Assembly: GCA_009774375.1 (NCBI GenBank)
Contig: VSNO01000031.1
Span: 1-30,791, forward strand
DNA: 30,791 bases
Direction of reading: 5' to 3'
Source of the DNA: Lachnospiraceae bacterium
Lineage (GTDB): Bacteria; Bacillota; Clostridia; Lachnospirales; Lachnospiraceae
Shown here: one piece after another, positions 7,554 to 15,748 of the stretch
How positions within the stretch are numbered: position 1 is the first letter of the stretch
How the letters are laid out: each line of letters begins with the position of its first letter
Notes under the pieces: generated by a model
Seen by the model: the letters and a program-made list of their open reading frames with translations, nothing else
Told to the model about the DNA's origin: nothing
Database searches by the model: none
Program-made: the position numbers and the translations under genes

Positions 7554-9103
7554 TCATGATACTCTTTCTCCGTATTTACATTCCAGATATTCGACTTGTC
7601 CTTTTTTCCACTCAATATATTGTTCACCGTCTCAAAGGACGTCATCATGGAATGGTCAATGTTATTGTATCTGTGCTGCCCGTTCCGTCCTACGCAGTAC
7701 AGATTATCGATCGTGTTGATATAGGCGATCAGCTTATCGATCTCTTCATATGTGTCAAAATACGCCGGATAAGCCTTCTTCACTCTCTCTGCATGGGCAT
7801 CGAGCACCAGCCGCTTGTTGTCGATCAGCCCCATCTTTACCATCTCTTTGATGCCAAGCCGCGTAAACTCCTTGTCAGTCATATTCCAAAAGTCATCGTC
7901 CTCTGTGCAGAAGTACTCCAGTCCCACCCAGACAGTATGCTCCAGATCCTTTACCATATACGGAGACCAGTTATTATATATCTGAAGCCGTCCCATCCTG
8001 ACTGTGCGGTCATGCACGTATACCCAGTTGTCGGGAACGATATTACCCACTGTCCTGATCTTCGTCCTGTTCTTCAGATTTAACTTCGGAACCAGAACGC
8101 CCAACGTTCTGTAATCTCTATACGGAAGTCCCTTCGCAATGCGCAGCGGCCCGGCCGGCACATCATTCATACCCTCGATCAGATCCTTGAGCGGCATGGA
8201 AGATATCACAATATCACCCTCCATGATCTTCTCCTCTCCATCCTGAGTGTACTGCAGGCTCGTGATCACCTGCTGCTCGTTCTTGTGAATGCCTGTTACT
8301 TTGGCATTCTTCAGGATCGTACCGCCCAGCTTCTCAATCTCTGATGCCGTGACATCCCAGAGCTGTCCCGGTCCGAGCTTCGGATACTGGAAAGCTTCGA
8401 TCAAAGATGTCTCGACATGGCGTCCTTTCTTCTTTTTGGGCAGCATTTTGCTGAATACATCTTTGATAATGGCCATGACCGACAAGCCTTTTGCCCGCTG
8501 TGCCCCCCAGCTCGGATCGATCTCGCTCGGGTGGCGTCCCCACAAACTCTCAGTGTAGTTTTCAAAGAACATGGAATAGAGCTTTTTGCCAAACCGGTTG
8601 ATGTAGAAATCCTCCAGCGACTTCTCCTCGCGCTTGTGGAGCACACTGCCCAGATAGCTGAACATCGCCTGGAGCGTATTGACAAGCCCCATATTGATAA
8701 AGAGCTCCGGCTTTAACTGGATCGGATAGTCATAGAATTTATTGTCAAAGAAAATACGTGACACGCGGTTTCTGTGCAGCATGACCCGGTCTGTCTTTTC
8801 AGGATCGGGTCCTCCCTTAGAAAGCGGTATCCTGCGTCCCAGCGCAATATCATCCATCGATGGCGCCCCCTGCATCGGCAGCATCATCTCCCACCATTCA
8901 TTCACTTCAGGAACCTTGGAAAAAAAGCGGTGGCCTCCCATATCCATGCGATTTCCCTTGTAATTGACTGTCTTGGAAATACCTCCCATGTCGCTGCTCT
9001 CCTCAAATACGATCACCTCGTATTCGTCCTTTGCCCTGCGCAATAACTCATAGGCGGCTGTCAACCCGGCAGGTCCGGCTCCTATTACCAACACTTTTTT
9101 CAT
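7535..9103 (-). CDS. NAD(P)/FAD-dependent oxidoreductase, Glf/amine-oxidase-like
   Basis: The 522-residue protein begins with a dinucleotide-binding beta-alpha-beta fold (VLVIGAGPAGLTAAYELL) and the FAD ribose-binding Glu in VIVFEESSDMGG. GGHRFFSK follows, as in the UDP-galactopyranose mutase/protoporphyrinogen oxidase superfamily. The C-terminal FAD motif is LYCVGRNGQHRYNNIDHSM. Bacterial relatives are annotated as NAD(P)/FAD-dependent oxidoreductases or UDP-galactopyranose mutase-like. The true substrate is unknown, although a sugar-nucleotide or polyprenyl role in envelope glycan synthesis would fit the neighbouring GT-C-like protein. The ATG has GGAAGAGGG about 8 bases upstream. It lies 53 bases downstream of pcrA on the same strand and may be co-transcribed. 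Confidence 0.8.
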   Translation of the reverse strand: MKKVLVIGAGPAGLTAAYELLRRAKDEYEVIVFEESSDMGGISKTVNYKGNRMDMGGHRFFSKVPEVNEWWEMMLPMQGAPSMDDIALGRRIPLSKGGPDPEKTDRVMLHRNRVSRIFFDNKFYDYPIQLKPELFINMGLVNTLQAMFSYLGSVLHKREEKSLEDFYINRFGKKLYSMFFENYTESLWGRHPSEIDPSWGAQRAKGLSVMAIIKDVFSKMLPKKKKGRHVETSLIEAFQYPKLGPGQLWDVTASEIEKLGGTILKNAKVTGIHKNEQQVITSLQYTQDGEEKIMEGDIVISSMPLKDLIEGMNDVPAGPLRIAKGLPYRDYRTLGVLVPKLNLKNRTKIRTVGNIVPDNWVYVHDRTVRMGRLQIYNNWSPYMVKDLEHTVWVGLEYFCTEDDDFWNMTDKEFTRLGIKEMVKMGLIDNKRLVLDAHAERVKKAYPAYFDTYEEIDKLIAYINTIDNLYCVGRNGQHRYNNIDHSMMTSFETVNNILSGKKDKSNIWNVNTEKEYHEQKEQR

Positions 9104-9156
9104 ACTACGCCCTCTTCCTTTCCTTAGACTTAGTACGGGCTTAATTCTACTACTAT

Positions 9157-11661
9157 CTATATCTTTTTCAGCTTTGCAAACGCCGCGTACATGATCTTAT
9201 TCCCATATTCCTCAAACAGAACTGTCACCTTAAAATCTCTTGTATCCTGCACGATGTTCAGGACCGTCCCCTCACCATACTTGATATGGTACACTCTGTC
9301 GCCTGCCGCATAACCCAGATCATCCGCCGACATTGTCGGCGCCCCCTTTGTGAGTCCATCCAGGGATCTTGCGATATATGGTTTATTGGTAGCCGGTGTC
9401 TCTTTCTTCTTCACCACAGCCTTTGGCCGCGTAATCAGGATCTCCGACAGGTCCTTTTTTGCAGCAGACTGTCCGGTCCGCTGCGGTACTGGCTGCTTTA
9501 CCGTTTCTTTCCCAGCCTCACCCGGTCTTCCCACCGCCGGCTTTAGCATCTGTGCAGCTGCAGCCCAGTTATTCTGCGTTTTGTCGAACACGGTGTCACT
9601 CATTGCACCGCTTCCTGTTCCTCCTCCGGTCTTAGAAAAGGGCTTCGTCTTAAAAATATTTCTCTCATAGGAGTCCGCTGCATATTCCTCTGCCTCCCAG
9701 CGCCGCACGCCGGGAAGCCTGCTGTCAAGAAGCTCATCCGGTATTTCCTTCACAAAACGGCTGATCGCATTGTACTGTGTCTCTCCCCTGATCATGCGCG
9801 CCTTCGCATACGTGATCGTCAGATCTTCCTTCGCGCGCGTGATCCCCACATAAGCAAGACGCCGTTCCTCCTCGATGTCCTCCGGATTGTCCGAGGTGAT
9901 CGTCATATAGCTCGGAAAGATGCCATCCTCCAGTCCTGAGAGATATACACTGGAAAACTCCAGTCCCTTCGCACTGTGCAGCGTCATCAATAACACACGG
10001 TTTCCATCCTTATCCACACTGTCAATGTCAGCCACAAGGGCAACCTCCTCAAGGAACGCGGACAGCGCAGCCTCCTCCCCAAGCTCCTCGCGCTCCATCT
10101 CGAAGCTCACGATCTTTGTGATCAGCTCGTCGATATTTTCAATGCGGTCCTTTGCATCTTCCTCTCCGGACTCCTCAAGTTCCCTCACATAGCCGGTCGT
10201 TTCTATAACATCCGTTATCAGATCTTCGAGTGATCCGTTCTGCTGCTTCGTCCGAAACATCCGGATCATCGTCGCAAAATCCCTGAGTTTATCTGCTGAC
10301 TTCCCTTTTCCCAGAGCCGGGATCTCATCCACCTGCTGCAGCGCCTCGCAGAAGCTCATACCCATGTGATCCGCATAATCCTGAACCTTGGCGATGCTCG
10401 ATGCACCGATCCCACGCTTTGGCACATTGATGATACGCTTCACTGCCAGATCATCCCTGCCGTTGTCGATCGTCTTCAAATACGCCAGGATATCCTTGAT
10501 CTCCCTCCGCGCATAGAAGTTCACGCCGCCTACCACATTGTACGGAATGTTCAGCGCGATAAAGCTCTCTTCCAGAAGACGCGACTGCGCATTTGTCCTG
10601 TAGAGCACTGCACAATCCCTGTAATCACTCACAAGCTCGCGCTTTTTGCGTTTAATATCACCCGCTATATATTCGGCTTCTTCATATGCCGTATCGAAAG
10701 CCCTGAAATGGACACGGTTTCCCGCTCCCCTGTCTGTCCAGAGCGCTTTCGACTTTCTCCTGGCATTGTTTGCGATCACTGCATTGGCAGCATCCAGAAT
10801 ATTCTGGGTGGAGCGGTAATTCTGCTCCAGCTTGATCACTGAGGCCTCCGGATATACCTGTTCAAAATCAAGGATATTTCTGATGTTCGCCCCACGGAAC
10901 TTGTAGATCGACTGGTCATCATCACCCACCACACAGAGATTCCTGTTTTGCTGTGCCAGAAGCCTGATCAGTTCAAACTGTGCCGTGTTCGTATCCTGAT
11001 ACTCGTCAACCATGATATACTGAAAACGTTTCTGATAATTCTCAAGTACCTCCGGACAATTTCTAAAAAGTTCCACCGTCTTCATGATCAGATCGTCAAA
11101 ATCGAGCGCGTTATTTTTTTTCAATGTGAGCTGATATTCCGTATACGCAGCCGATATCTTCTTTTTCAGATAATCGCCTGCTGCCGACATCTCATACGCA
11201 GTCGTCGATATGAGATCGTTCTTCGCGGAAGAAATAGCGCCAAGGATCGTCTTTTCCCTCAGCTGCTTTGTATCGATCTCCAACCGCTTACACACATCTT
11301 TCATGACACTTTTGGAATCATCCGTGTCATAGATGGTAAAACTGTTATCAAATCCCAGACGGTCGATATGCCTTCTGAGGATCCGCACACACGTCGAGTG
11401 AAATGTAGATACCCAGATACTCTCCGCGCCATACCCGACAATAGCGTTCACCCTGTCGCGCATCTCGCCCGCAGCCTTGTTCGTGAAGGTGATCGCCAGA
11501 ATGTTCCATGCACTCACGCCCATACTCTCTATCAGATATGCGATGCGCCTAGTCAGCACACTCGTCTTGCCGCTGCCTGCACCCGCAAGGATCAGCACAG
11601 GACCCTCCGTGGTAAATACGCCTTTTTTCTGTTGTTCATTCAATGTATCATACAGTCCCAT
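9157..11661 (-). CDS. pcrA: ATP-dependent DNA helicase PcrA (UvrD/Rep family)
   Basis: This is a superfamily 1A 3'-5' helicase for nucleotide excision repair and removal of recombination intermediates. Visible motifs are Q motif LNEQQKKGV, Walker A AGAGSGKT, Walker B/II VDEYQDTN, III VVGDDDQSIYKFRGA, IV LEQNYRST, V TLHSAKGLEF and VI AYVGITRAKEDL. A low-complexity linker (about residues 640-760) leads to a C-terminal Tudor-like domain ending in AKLKKI, as in Gram-positive PcrA, which contacts RNA polymerase. The length (834 aa) is normal for clostridia. The frame extends to a TTG at 11700, but the promoter at 11709-11737 would place transcription start at about 11702, so I chose ATG 11661, preceded by AGGAACAGG. 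Confidence 0.95.
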   Translation of the reverse strand: MGLYDTLNEQQKKGVFTTEGPVLILAGAGSGKTSVLTRRIAYLIESMGVSAWNILAITFTNKAAGEMRDRVNAIVGYGAESIWVSTFHSTCVRILRRHIDRLGFDNSFTIYDTDDSKSVMKDVCKRLEIDTKQLREKTILGAISSAKNDLISTTAYEMSAAGDYLKKKISAAYTEYQLTLKKNNALDFDDLIMKTVELFRNCPEVLENYQKRFQYIMVDEYQDTNTAQFELIRLLAQQNRNLCVVGDDDQSIYKFRGANIRNILDFEQVYPEASVIKLEQNYRSTQNILDAANAVIANNARRKSKALWTDRGAGNRVHFRAFDTAYEEAEYIAGDIKRKKRELVSDYRDCAVLYRTNAQSRLLEESFIALNIPYNVVGGVNFYARREIKDILAYLKTIDNGRDDLAVKRIINVPKRGIGASSIAKVQDYADHMGMSFCEALQQVDEIPALGKGKSADKLRDFATMIRMFRTKQQNGSLEDLITDVIETTGYVRELEESGEEDAKDRIENIDELITKIVSFEMEREELGEEAALSAFLEEVALVADIDSVDKDGNRVLLMTLHSAKGLEFSSVYLSGLEDGIFPSYMTITSDNPEDIEEERRLAYVGITRAKEDLTITYAKARMIRGETQYNAISRFVKEIPDELLDSRLPGVRRWEAEEYAADSYERNIFKTKPFSKTGGGTGSGAMSDTVFDKTQNNWAAAAQMLKPAVGRPGEAGKETVKQPVPQRTGQSAAKKDLSEILITRPKAVVKKKETPATNKPYIARSLDGLTKGAPTMSADDLGYAAGDRVYHIKYGEGTVLNIVQDTRDFKVTVLFEEYGNKIMYAAFAKLKKI

Positions 11662-11708
11662 TTTCCTGTTCCTTTTTATTCTTACCCATTTTTTATCCAA
11701 TCTTTAAA

Positions 11709-11737
11709 ATTATACCATTAAAATAATATCGTTTCAA
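11709..11737 (-). promoter_or_regulatory. pcrA promoter
   Basis: On the minus strand TTGAAA (11732-11737), 17 bases, TATAAT (11709-11714). The predicted start is near 11702, leaving a leader of about 40 bases before ATG 11661. Confidence 0.75.
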
Positions 11738-11884
11738 TTCTTTTTGCCATTTTGCACTATTTTCATATCGCATGCCATTACCACCCACTCCATTCCGGCA
11801 GCAGGTAAAAGTCCGTGCAAAAATCGCATTCACTCCTGCCCTGCCTGGTGCATATGATATAAAAACAGCATTTTGAGGAAAACA

Positions 11885-12922
11885 ATGAAAAATCCAAAAA
11901 AAATAAAGCCCCTGTCAGTCTTTCTGACAATCGTGCTCCTCATATCCACACTCGTCACCGGGTGTGGCGGAAAAACACCGGACTCTGCAAGATCTGCAAA
12001 AAAGGTAACACTGAATGAAGTCGCGCATTCCATCTTCTATGCACCCATGTATGTAGCCATCGAGAAGGGATATTTCGCAGACGAGGGCATCAACCTCGAA
12101 CTGGTGACAGGATACGGCGCAGACAAGACCATGACAGCGCTGCTCACCGGTGAGGCTGATATCGGCTTTATGGGAAGTGAGGCCTCCATATATACATATC
12201 TGCAGGGTGCCCAGGACTACGCAGTAAACTTTGCACAACTGACTCAGCGCGCCGGGAATTTCCTCGTAAGCAGGACTCCGGTCGAGAATTTCAGCTGGGA
12301 TATGCTGAAGGGGACATATGTCCTGGGAGGCCGCAAAGGCGGTATGCCGCAGATGGTCTTCGAGTACATCCTCAAGATGAACCAGATCGATCCAGACACA
12401 GATCTTACCATCGATACAAGCATCGATTTTGGCTCCACTGCAGCAGCCTTCTCCGGAGCCAAGGAAGGCGATGCAGGATACGCTGACTTCACTGTCGAAT
12501 TCGAACCGCACGCAACCGCACTCGAGACCCAGCAGAAGGGATATATCGTCGCCTCTCTGGGCATCGACTCAGGCTATGTACCATACACTGCTTTCAGCGC
12601 CAGAAAGAGTTACATCGAAGAAAATCCAGAGACACTGCTCGCTTTTACCAGGGCGCTCCAGAAGGGAATGGACTATGTGGCCAGCCACTCTGCCAAAGAT
12701 ATAGCATCCGTTATCAAACCGCAGTTTCCTGAGACGGAGCTTGACACGATCACCACGATCGTGACGCGCTATCAGACACAGGACACCTGGAAGACCGATC
12801 TGGTCTACACGGAGGACAGTTTCACACTCCTGCAGAACATCCTCATGGAAGCAGGGGAACTGGAAGATTACGTTTCATATAAAGATCTGGTGACCAACAC
12901 CTTTGCTGAACAGGCAAAATGA
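11885..12922 (+). CDS. ABC transporter substrate-binding lipoprotein, NMT1/SsuA family
   Basis: The 345-residue protein has a lipoprotein signal: basic start MKNPKKIKP, a hydrophobic stretch, and lipobox VTGC, so it should be anchored outside the membrane. The mature part has the NMT1/THI5-like fold: KVTLNEVAHSIFYAPMYVAIEKGYFADEGINLELVTG, then the ADKTMTALLTGEADIGFMGSE segment typical of proteins binding sulfonates, nitrate, taurine or thiamine-precursor pyrimidines. The ligand is not decided by sequence. No permease or ATPase gene adjoins it on either side, so it is an orphan in this window. The ATG at 11885 has GAGGA 5 bases upstream. An upstream TTG at 11873 would overlap that site. It converges with the YkuD gene at a long hairpin. 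Confidence 0.88.
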   Translation: MKNPKKIKPLSVFLTIVLLISTLVTGCGGKTPDSARSAKKVTLNEVAHSIFYAPMYVAIEKGYFADEGINLELVTGYGADKTMTALLTGEADIGFMGSEASIYTYLQGAQDYAVNFAQLTQRAGNFLVSRTPVENFSWDMLKGTYVLGGRKGGMPQMVFEYILKMNQIDPDTDLTIDTSIDFGSTAAAFSGAKEGDAGYADFTVEFEPHATALETQQKGYIVASLGIDSGYVPYTAFSARKSYIEENPETLLAFTRALQKGMDYVASHSAKDIASVIKPQFPETELDTITTIVTRYQTQDTWKTDLVYTEDSFTLLQNILMEAGELEDYVSYKDLVTNTFAEQAK

Positions 12923-12956
12923 AACGGTTAGGGGAAGTTTTTCCCCTAACCGTTTC
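12921..12956. terminator. Long perfect hairpin between convergent genes
   Basis: GAAACGGTTAGGGGAA (12921-12936) and TTCCCCTAACCGTTTC (12941-12956) are perfect 16-bp arms around a 4-base loop. It begins inside the stop codon of the lipoprotein gene. The T tracts on both sides are poor, so termination may rely on stem strength. Confidence 0.75.
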
Positions 12957-12980
12957 ATTCTGCATCGTGCCAATACTGCC

Positions 12981-13871
12981 CTATATGACACACAGCACCA
13001 TATTCCTTTCTGTCCTGACGCCAAACGCACCGACACCGCGCACAGATATATTGTAGATCCCCTGCCTGTCCAGGTCATAATTTCCGGAAATATCGATGAG
13101 ATATTCACCAGGATCATAGACACCGTTCATCGCGTCCATCAGACCGATCGCATTATAGATATCGTACTGGGATGCCCCGACCGGCAGCTGCAGCATTTCC
13201 GCCTCCCCGGCAGCCCCTGTCAGATACAGCGTCGGCCTCACCTTATTCCAGGGATTCTTGCTGTTCGTATCCGTAGGATCCCACTGCCGCATGGGATTTT
13301 CCGCTGTGAGCTTCACTTCCTCCGGTTTCCCCAATGGTCCTGGATTCCCGGCATCATCATACACGACCACCTCCGTGCCCGCCGCACAGTTATCATAGAT
13401 CCACTTTGCATCCGCACACGTCAGTCTGACACAGCCAAGCGACGCAGCCTCGCCCAGCAGGTTGAACTGTTCCCACTCCATATTGCCTGCATTTTTCGTA
13501 TAATATGGTATCGAGTGAAACATGATCCCCTTGTTGAACCGGACCGCATACTGCCCGTAGGAACCATCCACCATCAGTCTCCAATGGTAATAATTACTTG
13601 TCTTAAATGTCCCGAGCGGCGTCTCGTGTCCTTCCCGTCCGCAGGAGCAGACAAACGCCTTCACCGGCACGGTAAAACTGCCCTCTGCATCCTTTTCATA
13701 TACGGTCACACAATTAGCCGCACGGTTTACCATGATCAGGTATGCCGTTTTTTTCTCTTTTGCGTCCGCCGTCAGTGTACAGCTTTCCATCATTACCCCC
13801 AGGCACATGCATACGGCAAAACAAAATACAGCCGCTTTCCTGGCATAATAAAACACAGAATGTCCCCTCAC
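12981..13871 (-). CDS. L,D-transpeptidase (YkuD domain), secreted
   Basis: This is a peptidoglycan cross-linking enzyme of the YkuD family that forms 3-3 links or anchors proteins. After a signal segment (AVFCFAVCMCLGVMM) the domain begins with AYLIMVNRAANCVTVYEKD. The active-site region has FHSIPYY and the catalytic Cys in SLGCVRLTCADAKWIYD. A C-terminal extension of about 90 residues (from PMRQWDPTD) contains a tidy repeat-like region of unknown role. The total is 296 aa from GTG 13871, preceded by AGGAGGGG; a TTG one codon upstream is equally possible. ATGs further upstream (13901, 13940, 13952) are disfavoured because the promoter is at 13921-13949 and they lack a ribosome binding site. 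Confidence 0.88.
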   Translation of the reverse strand: MRGHSVFYYARKAAVFCFAVCMCLGVMMESCTLTADAKEKKTAYLIMVNRAANCVTVYEKDAEGSFTVPVKAFVCSCGREGHETPLGTFKTSNYYHWRLMVDGSYGQYAVRFNKGIMFHSIPYYTKNAGNMEWEQFNLLGEAASLGCVRLTCADAKWIYDNCAAGTEVVVYDDAGNPGPLGKPEEVKLTAENPMRQWDPTDTNSKNPWNKVRPTLYLTGAAGEAEMLQLPVGASQYDIYNAIGLMDAMNGVYDPGEYLIDISGNYDLDRQGIYNISVRGVGAFGVRTERNMVLCVI

Positions 13872-13920
13872 CAAAATTCCCCTCCTGAATTCAATAAACA
13901 TTTTTTTACACAATTCAAAT

Positions 13921-13949
13921 ATAATACACCATTTTTCCATATTTTGCAA
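13921..13949 (-). promoter_or_regulatory. Promoter of the L,D-transpeptidase gene
   Basis: Minus-strand TTGCAA (13944-13949), 17 bases, TATTAT (13921-13926). It places transcription start near 13914 and supports the GTG start at 13871. Confidence 0.65.
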
Positions 13950-13951
13950 CA

Positions 13952-13978
13952 AAAAAACACCCTTAATGGGTGTTTTTT
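13952..13978. terminator. Rho-independent terminator
   Basis: AAAAAACACCC (13952-13962) and GGGTGTTTTTT (13968-13978) form perfect arms with a 5-base loop and terminal A/T runs. It lies downstream of the 123-aa gene on the minus strand and upstream of the transpeptidase promoter. Confidence 0.85.
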
Positions 13979-13988
13979 AAGGATTTTT

Positions 13989-14360
13989 TTATAAAAACGG
14001 CGTAAATCCCACTCCGTTGAGCTGATCTCTCAGCCGATTCTGCAGTCCCATCATCCCAATAGTATCGTTCAGATAAGAAGCATACCCTGTCTGCCTGCCC
14101 TCGCTCTTCTGTGGGAGCATGCTCTCCTGTATGCCGAGCATCTCGGCAAAATCGCCGCTTGCCGTGCTCTTTGTCGCATCCAGTTCCCCGTAATCCCTGA
14201 CATATGAATCTTCCTCAGAAGCGATCACGAGCGGCTTTCCAGAACGCCCGTTATCCTGTCCGATCTTCTGTATGGCATTCATGCTGTAGGGATTTCCGTG
14301 TATCGAAGAGATCCTGTAACTTCCGAACCCCGAGAATCCTGCGATTGCTGATATACCCAT
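13989..14360 (-). CDS. Conserved hypothetical protein, 123 aa
   Basis: I do not recognise a family. The protein has no signal peptide or membrane helix. It starts MGISAIAGFSGFGSYRI and contains a charged middle (IASEEDSYVRDYGELDATKS) and a Gln/Leu-rich end (GLQNRLRDQLNGVGFTPFL). It is most likely a real gene because it has its own promoter (14389-14417), a near-perfect AAAGGAGGT site 7 bases before ATG 14360, and a terminator. The glycine/serine-rich start and absence of domains suggest a structural or partner protein; nothing more can be said. Confidence 0.75.
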   Translation of the reverse strand: MGISAIAGFSGFGSYRISSIHGNPYSMNAIQKIGQDNGRSGKPLVIASEEDSYVRDYGELDATKSTASGDFAEMLGIQESMLPQKSEGRQTGYASYLNDTIGMMGLQNRLRDQLNGVGFTPFL

Positions 14361-14388
14361 AGAATACCTCCTTTCCACCTACCCTATC

Positions 14389-14417
14389 ATTATAATGCCG
14401 ATGTCAGATAATTTCAA
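14389..14417 (-). promoter_or_regulatory. Promoter of the 123-aa gene
   Basis: Minus-strand TTGAAA (14412-14417), 17 bases, TATAAT (14389-14394), leaving a leader of about 22 bases that holds the AAAGGAGGT site. Confidence 0.75.
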
Positions 14418-14442
14418 GTTTTTATCTCTTTTTTCACACATT

Positions 14443-15087
14443 TTATTCTTTTTTCTTATCGTCCGTCTTCTGGTCGGTCTTCCGAAAGCCGCCCTCCCTG
14501 ATCTCGTCGATCAGTTTTTCGATCAGCTGCTTTTTCATATATACGTCAAAGCTCAGGAAACAGATAAACGAAAACAGCTTTAGAAATTCCCTGCTGTCCT
14601 CCGGGGCATCCCCAAAAGTTCCCATCGCGCGGTCATATTCTGTCATGACATGCTGTTTGAGCGCCTCGATCTGGTCATATCCCACCTGAAAGACCTCTTC
14701 ATAGATGGACTGGATGTCAAACTCCCCGTCCTCGTGAAAAAACTTTTCCGTGATCGGTCCCAGCAACGTCTGGATATCGCTGATCGACAAGATACCTTTG
14801 TAATAGTAAATGAATATCAGAATCAGAATGTGTTCCCTTGAATATTTCTTTCTGACTGGGGGCGGCAGAAGGTCATTCTTCGCATAGTTGTTGATCATGG
14901 TCTTTGTCATGATCTTGTCATCTCCAGGATATCTGGTGGTCTTCCGAAAATTTTTATCCATGAAAGTCGTCACCTGATCCATATACAGATCAATATTGGG
15001 TATATCGGATGATCTCACATAGCTGATCCTGTCAAAACTCTCCATGATACTGTTTAGTAAGTCTTTCGTGTTTATATGCATATGCAT
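14443..15087 (-). CDS. DUF1836-family protein (putative HTH regulator)
   Basis: The protein has about 214 residues. The central part, LPPPVRKKYSREHILILI followed by YKGILSISDIQTLLGPI, is the DUF1836 signature, a winged-helix-like fold related to MerR N-terminal domains and found mainly in Firmicutes. The C-terminal third is helical and ends in a Lys/Asp tail (KTDQKTDDKKKE). A DNA-binding role is known only by resemblance; targets are unknown. Several ATGs lie close together (15102, 15093, 15087, 15081). AAAGG sits 7 bases before 15087, which I prefer. A consensus-like promoter is at 15152-15180. Confidence 0.8.
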   Translation of the reverse strand: MHMHINTKDLLNSIMESFDRISYVRSSDIPNIDLYMDQVTTFMDKNFRKTTRYPGDDKIMTKTMINNYAKNDLLPPPVRKKYSREHILILIFIYYYKGILSISDIQTLLGPITEKFFHEDGEFDIQSIYEEVFQVGYDQIEALKQHVMTEYDRAMGTFGDAPEDSREFLKLFSFICFLSFDVYMKKQLIEKLIDEIREGGFRKTDQKTDDKKKE

Positions 15088-15151
15088 TACCATGCCTTTC
15101 ATTTATAATCTTCTATGATCTGCAGCATTCCATGTCTTTCCCTTTTGTCTT

Positions 15152-15180
15152 ATTATATAGTATTTAAAACTACTTATCAA
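15152..15180 (-). promoter_or_regulatory. Promoter of the DUF1836 gene
   Basis: Minus-strand TTGATA (15175-15180), 17 bases, TATAAT (15152-15157). Confidence 0.75.
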
Positions 15181-15255
15181 GACTATTACCCTATTTTATT
15201 GTCCACCCTCCCTTTCCATTACTGTAACCTCCATTCCCAGTAATACCTTTCCAAA

Positions 15256-15310
15256 CTTTACAGTTCTCTGCAAATATGATAGAATATTTAAAACTGTAAA
15301 ACTTTACAGT
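15256..15310 (+). promoter_or_regulatory. yerC promoter with palindromic ACTGTAAA operator
   Basis: TTTACA (15257-15262), 17 bases, TAGAAT (15280-15285) form the promoter. Just downstream, ACTGTAAA (15293-15300) and TTTACAGT (15303-15310) are perfect inverted 8-mers around 2 bases, covering the expected transcription start. The same half-site, CTTTACAGTT (15256-15265), overlaps the -35. A further partial half-site, ACTGTAA, lies at 15221-15227. The arrangement fits autorepression by the TrpR-like product, which is inferred. Confidence 0.7.
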
Positions 15311-15362
15311 ATTAAAGCTCTCATATTAAATATCAGCTACTATCAGGAGGTACTGCCAAACC

Positions 15363-15659
15363 ATGAATAAAAAAATAAAAACGGATGCCGTCGACCATCT
15401 GATCGATGCACTGCTCTGTCTTGAGACCAGGGAGGAAAGCTATAATTTTCTCGAGGATCTGTGCACTGTCAATGAACTGCTCTCCCTCTCTCAGCGCTTC
15501 GAGGTTGCCCCCATGCTGCGCGAACACAAAACATATCTTGAGATCGCGGAGAAAACAGGCGCCTCGACAGCAACCATCAGCCGCGTAAACCGCTCCTTAA
15601 ATTATGGAAATGACGGATATGAACTGATCTTCGAACGACTTGCGGACCGGCAGGAGTAG
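15363..15659 (+). CDS. yerC: YerC/YecD family TrpR-related regulator
   Basis: The 98-residue protein belongs to the TrpR superfamily. Visible are LIDALLCLETREESYNFLEDLCTVNELLSLSQRFEVA, which is the conserved YerC dimer core, then the HTH in YLEIAEKTGASTATISRVNRSLNYG. In enterobacteria TrpR senses tryptophan, but the ligand of YerC proteins is not established, and tryptophan-contact residues cannot be judged here. The ATG 15363 has AGGAGG about 12 bases upstream. The promoter and a palindromic operator lie at 15256-15310. It ends at a terminator shared with the convergent gene at 15747. Confidence 0.88.
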   Translation: MNKKIKTDAVDHLIDALLCLETREESYNFLEDLCTVNELLSLSQRFEVAPMLREHKTYLEIAEKTGASTATISRVNRSLNYGNDGYELIFERLADRQE

Positions 15660-15674
15660 AAGTTGCACGGGTCT

Positions 15675-15709
15675 ATGACATTTTTCCTCTGGACGCCCGC
15701 GTGCATAAA
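15675..15709 (-). repeat. Dispersed 35-nt repeat, copy A
   Basis: It matches 33 of 35 bases with 19478-19512. On the minus strand both copies start in the T tract of a terminator and run through GGGCGTCCAGAGGAAA to ATGTCAT. Here the flank GTTGCACGGGTC (15662-15673) can pair imperfectly with the GCACGCGGGCGTCC part, forming a stem with the conserved AGAGGAAA in its loop. Confidence 0.7.
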
Positions 15710-15748
15710 GAGAACCCGACAGGCACGCTACCTGTCCGGGTTCTCTTT
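15707..15748. terminator. Bidirectional terminator between yerC and the LytM-like gene
   Basis: AAAGAGAACCCGACAGG and CCTGTCCGGGTTCTCTTT pair with one bulged base around a 7-base loop. It has A/T runs on both sides and serves both convergent genes. Confidence 0.88.

Noticed and set aside
10948..11721. 257-codon plus-strand frame opposite pcrA
   Set aside because: Antisense to conserved helicase motifs, with no promoter or ribosome binding site.
12903..13994. Long plus-strand frame (363 codons) opposite the YkuD gene
   Set aside because: It is antisense to a clear L,D-transpeptidase, has no ribosome binding site, and its His/Arg/Ile-rich composition is that of a shadow frame.
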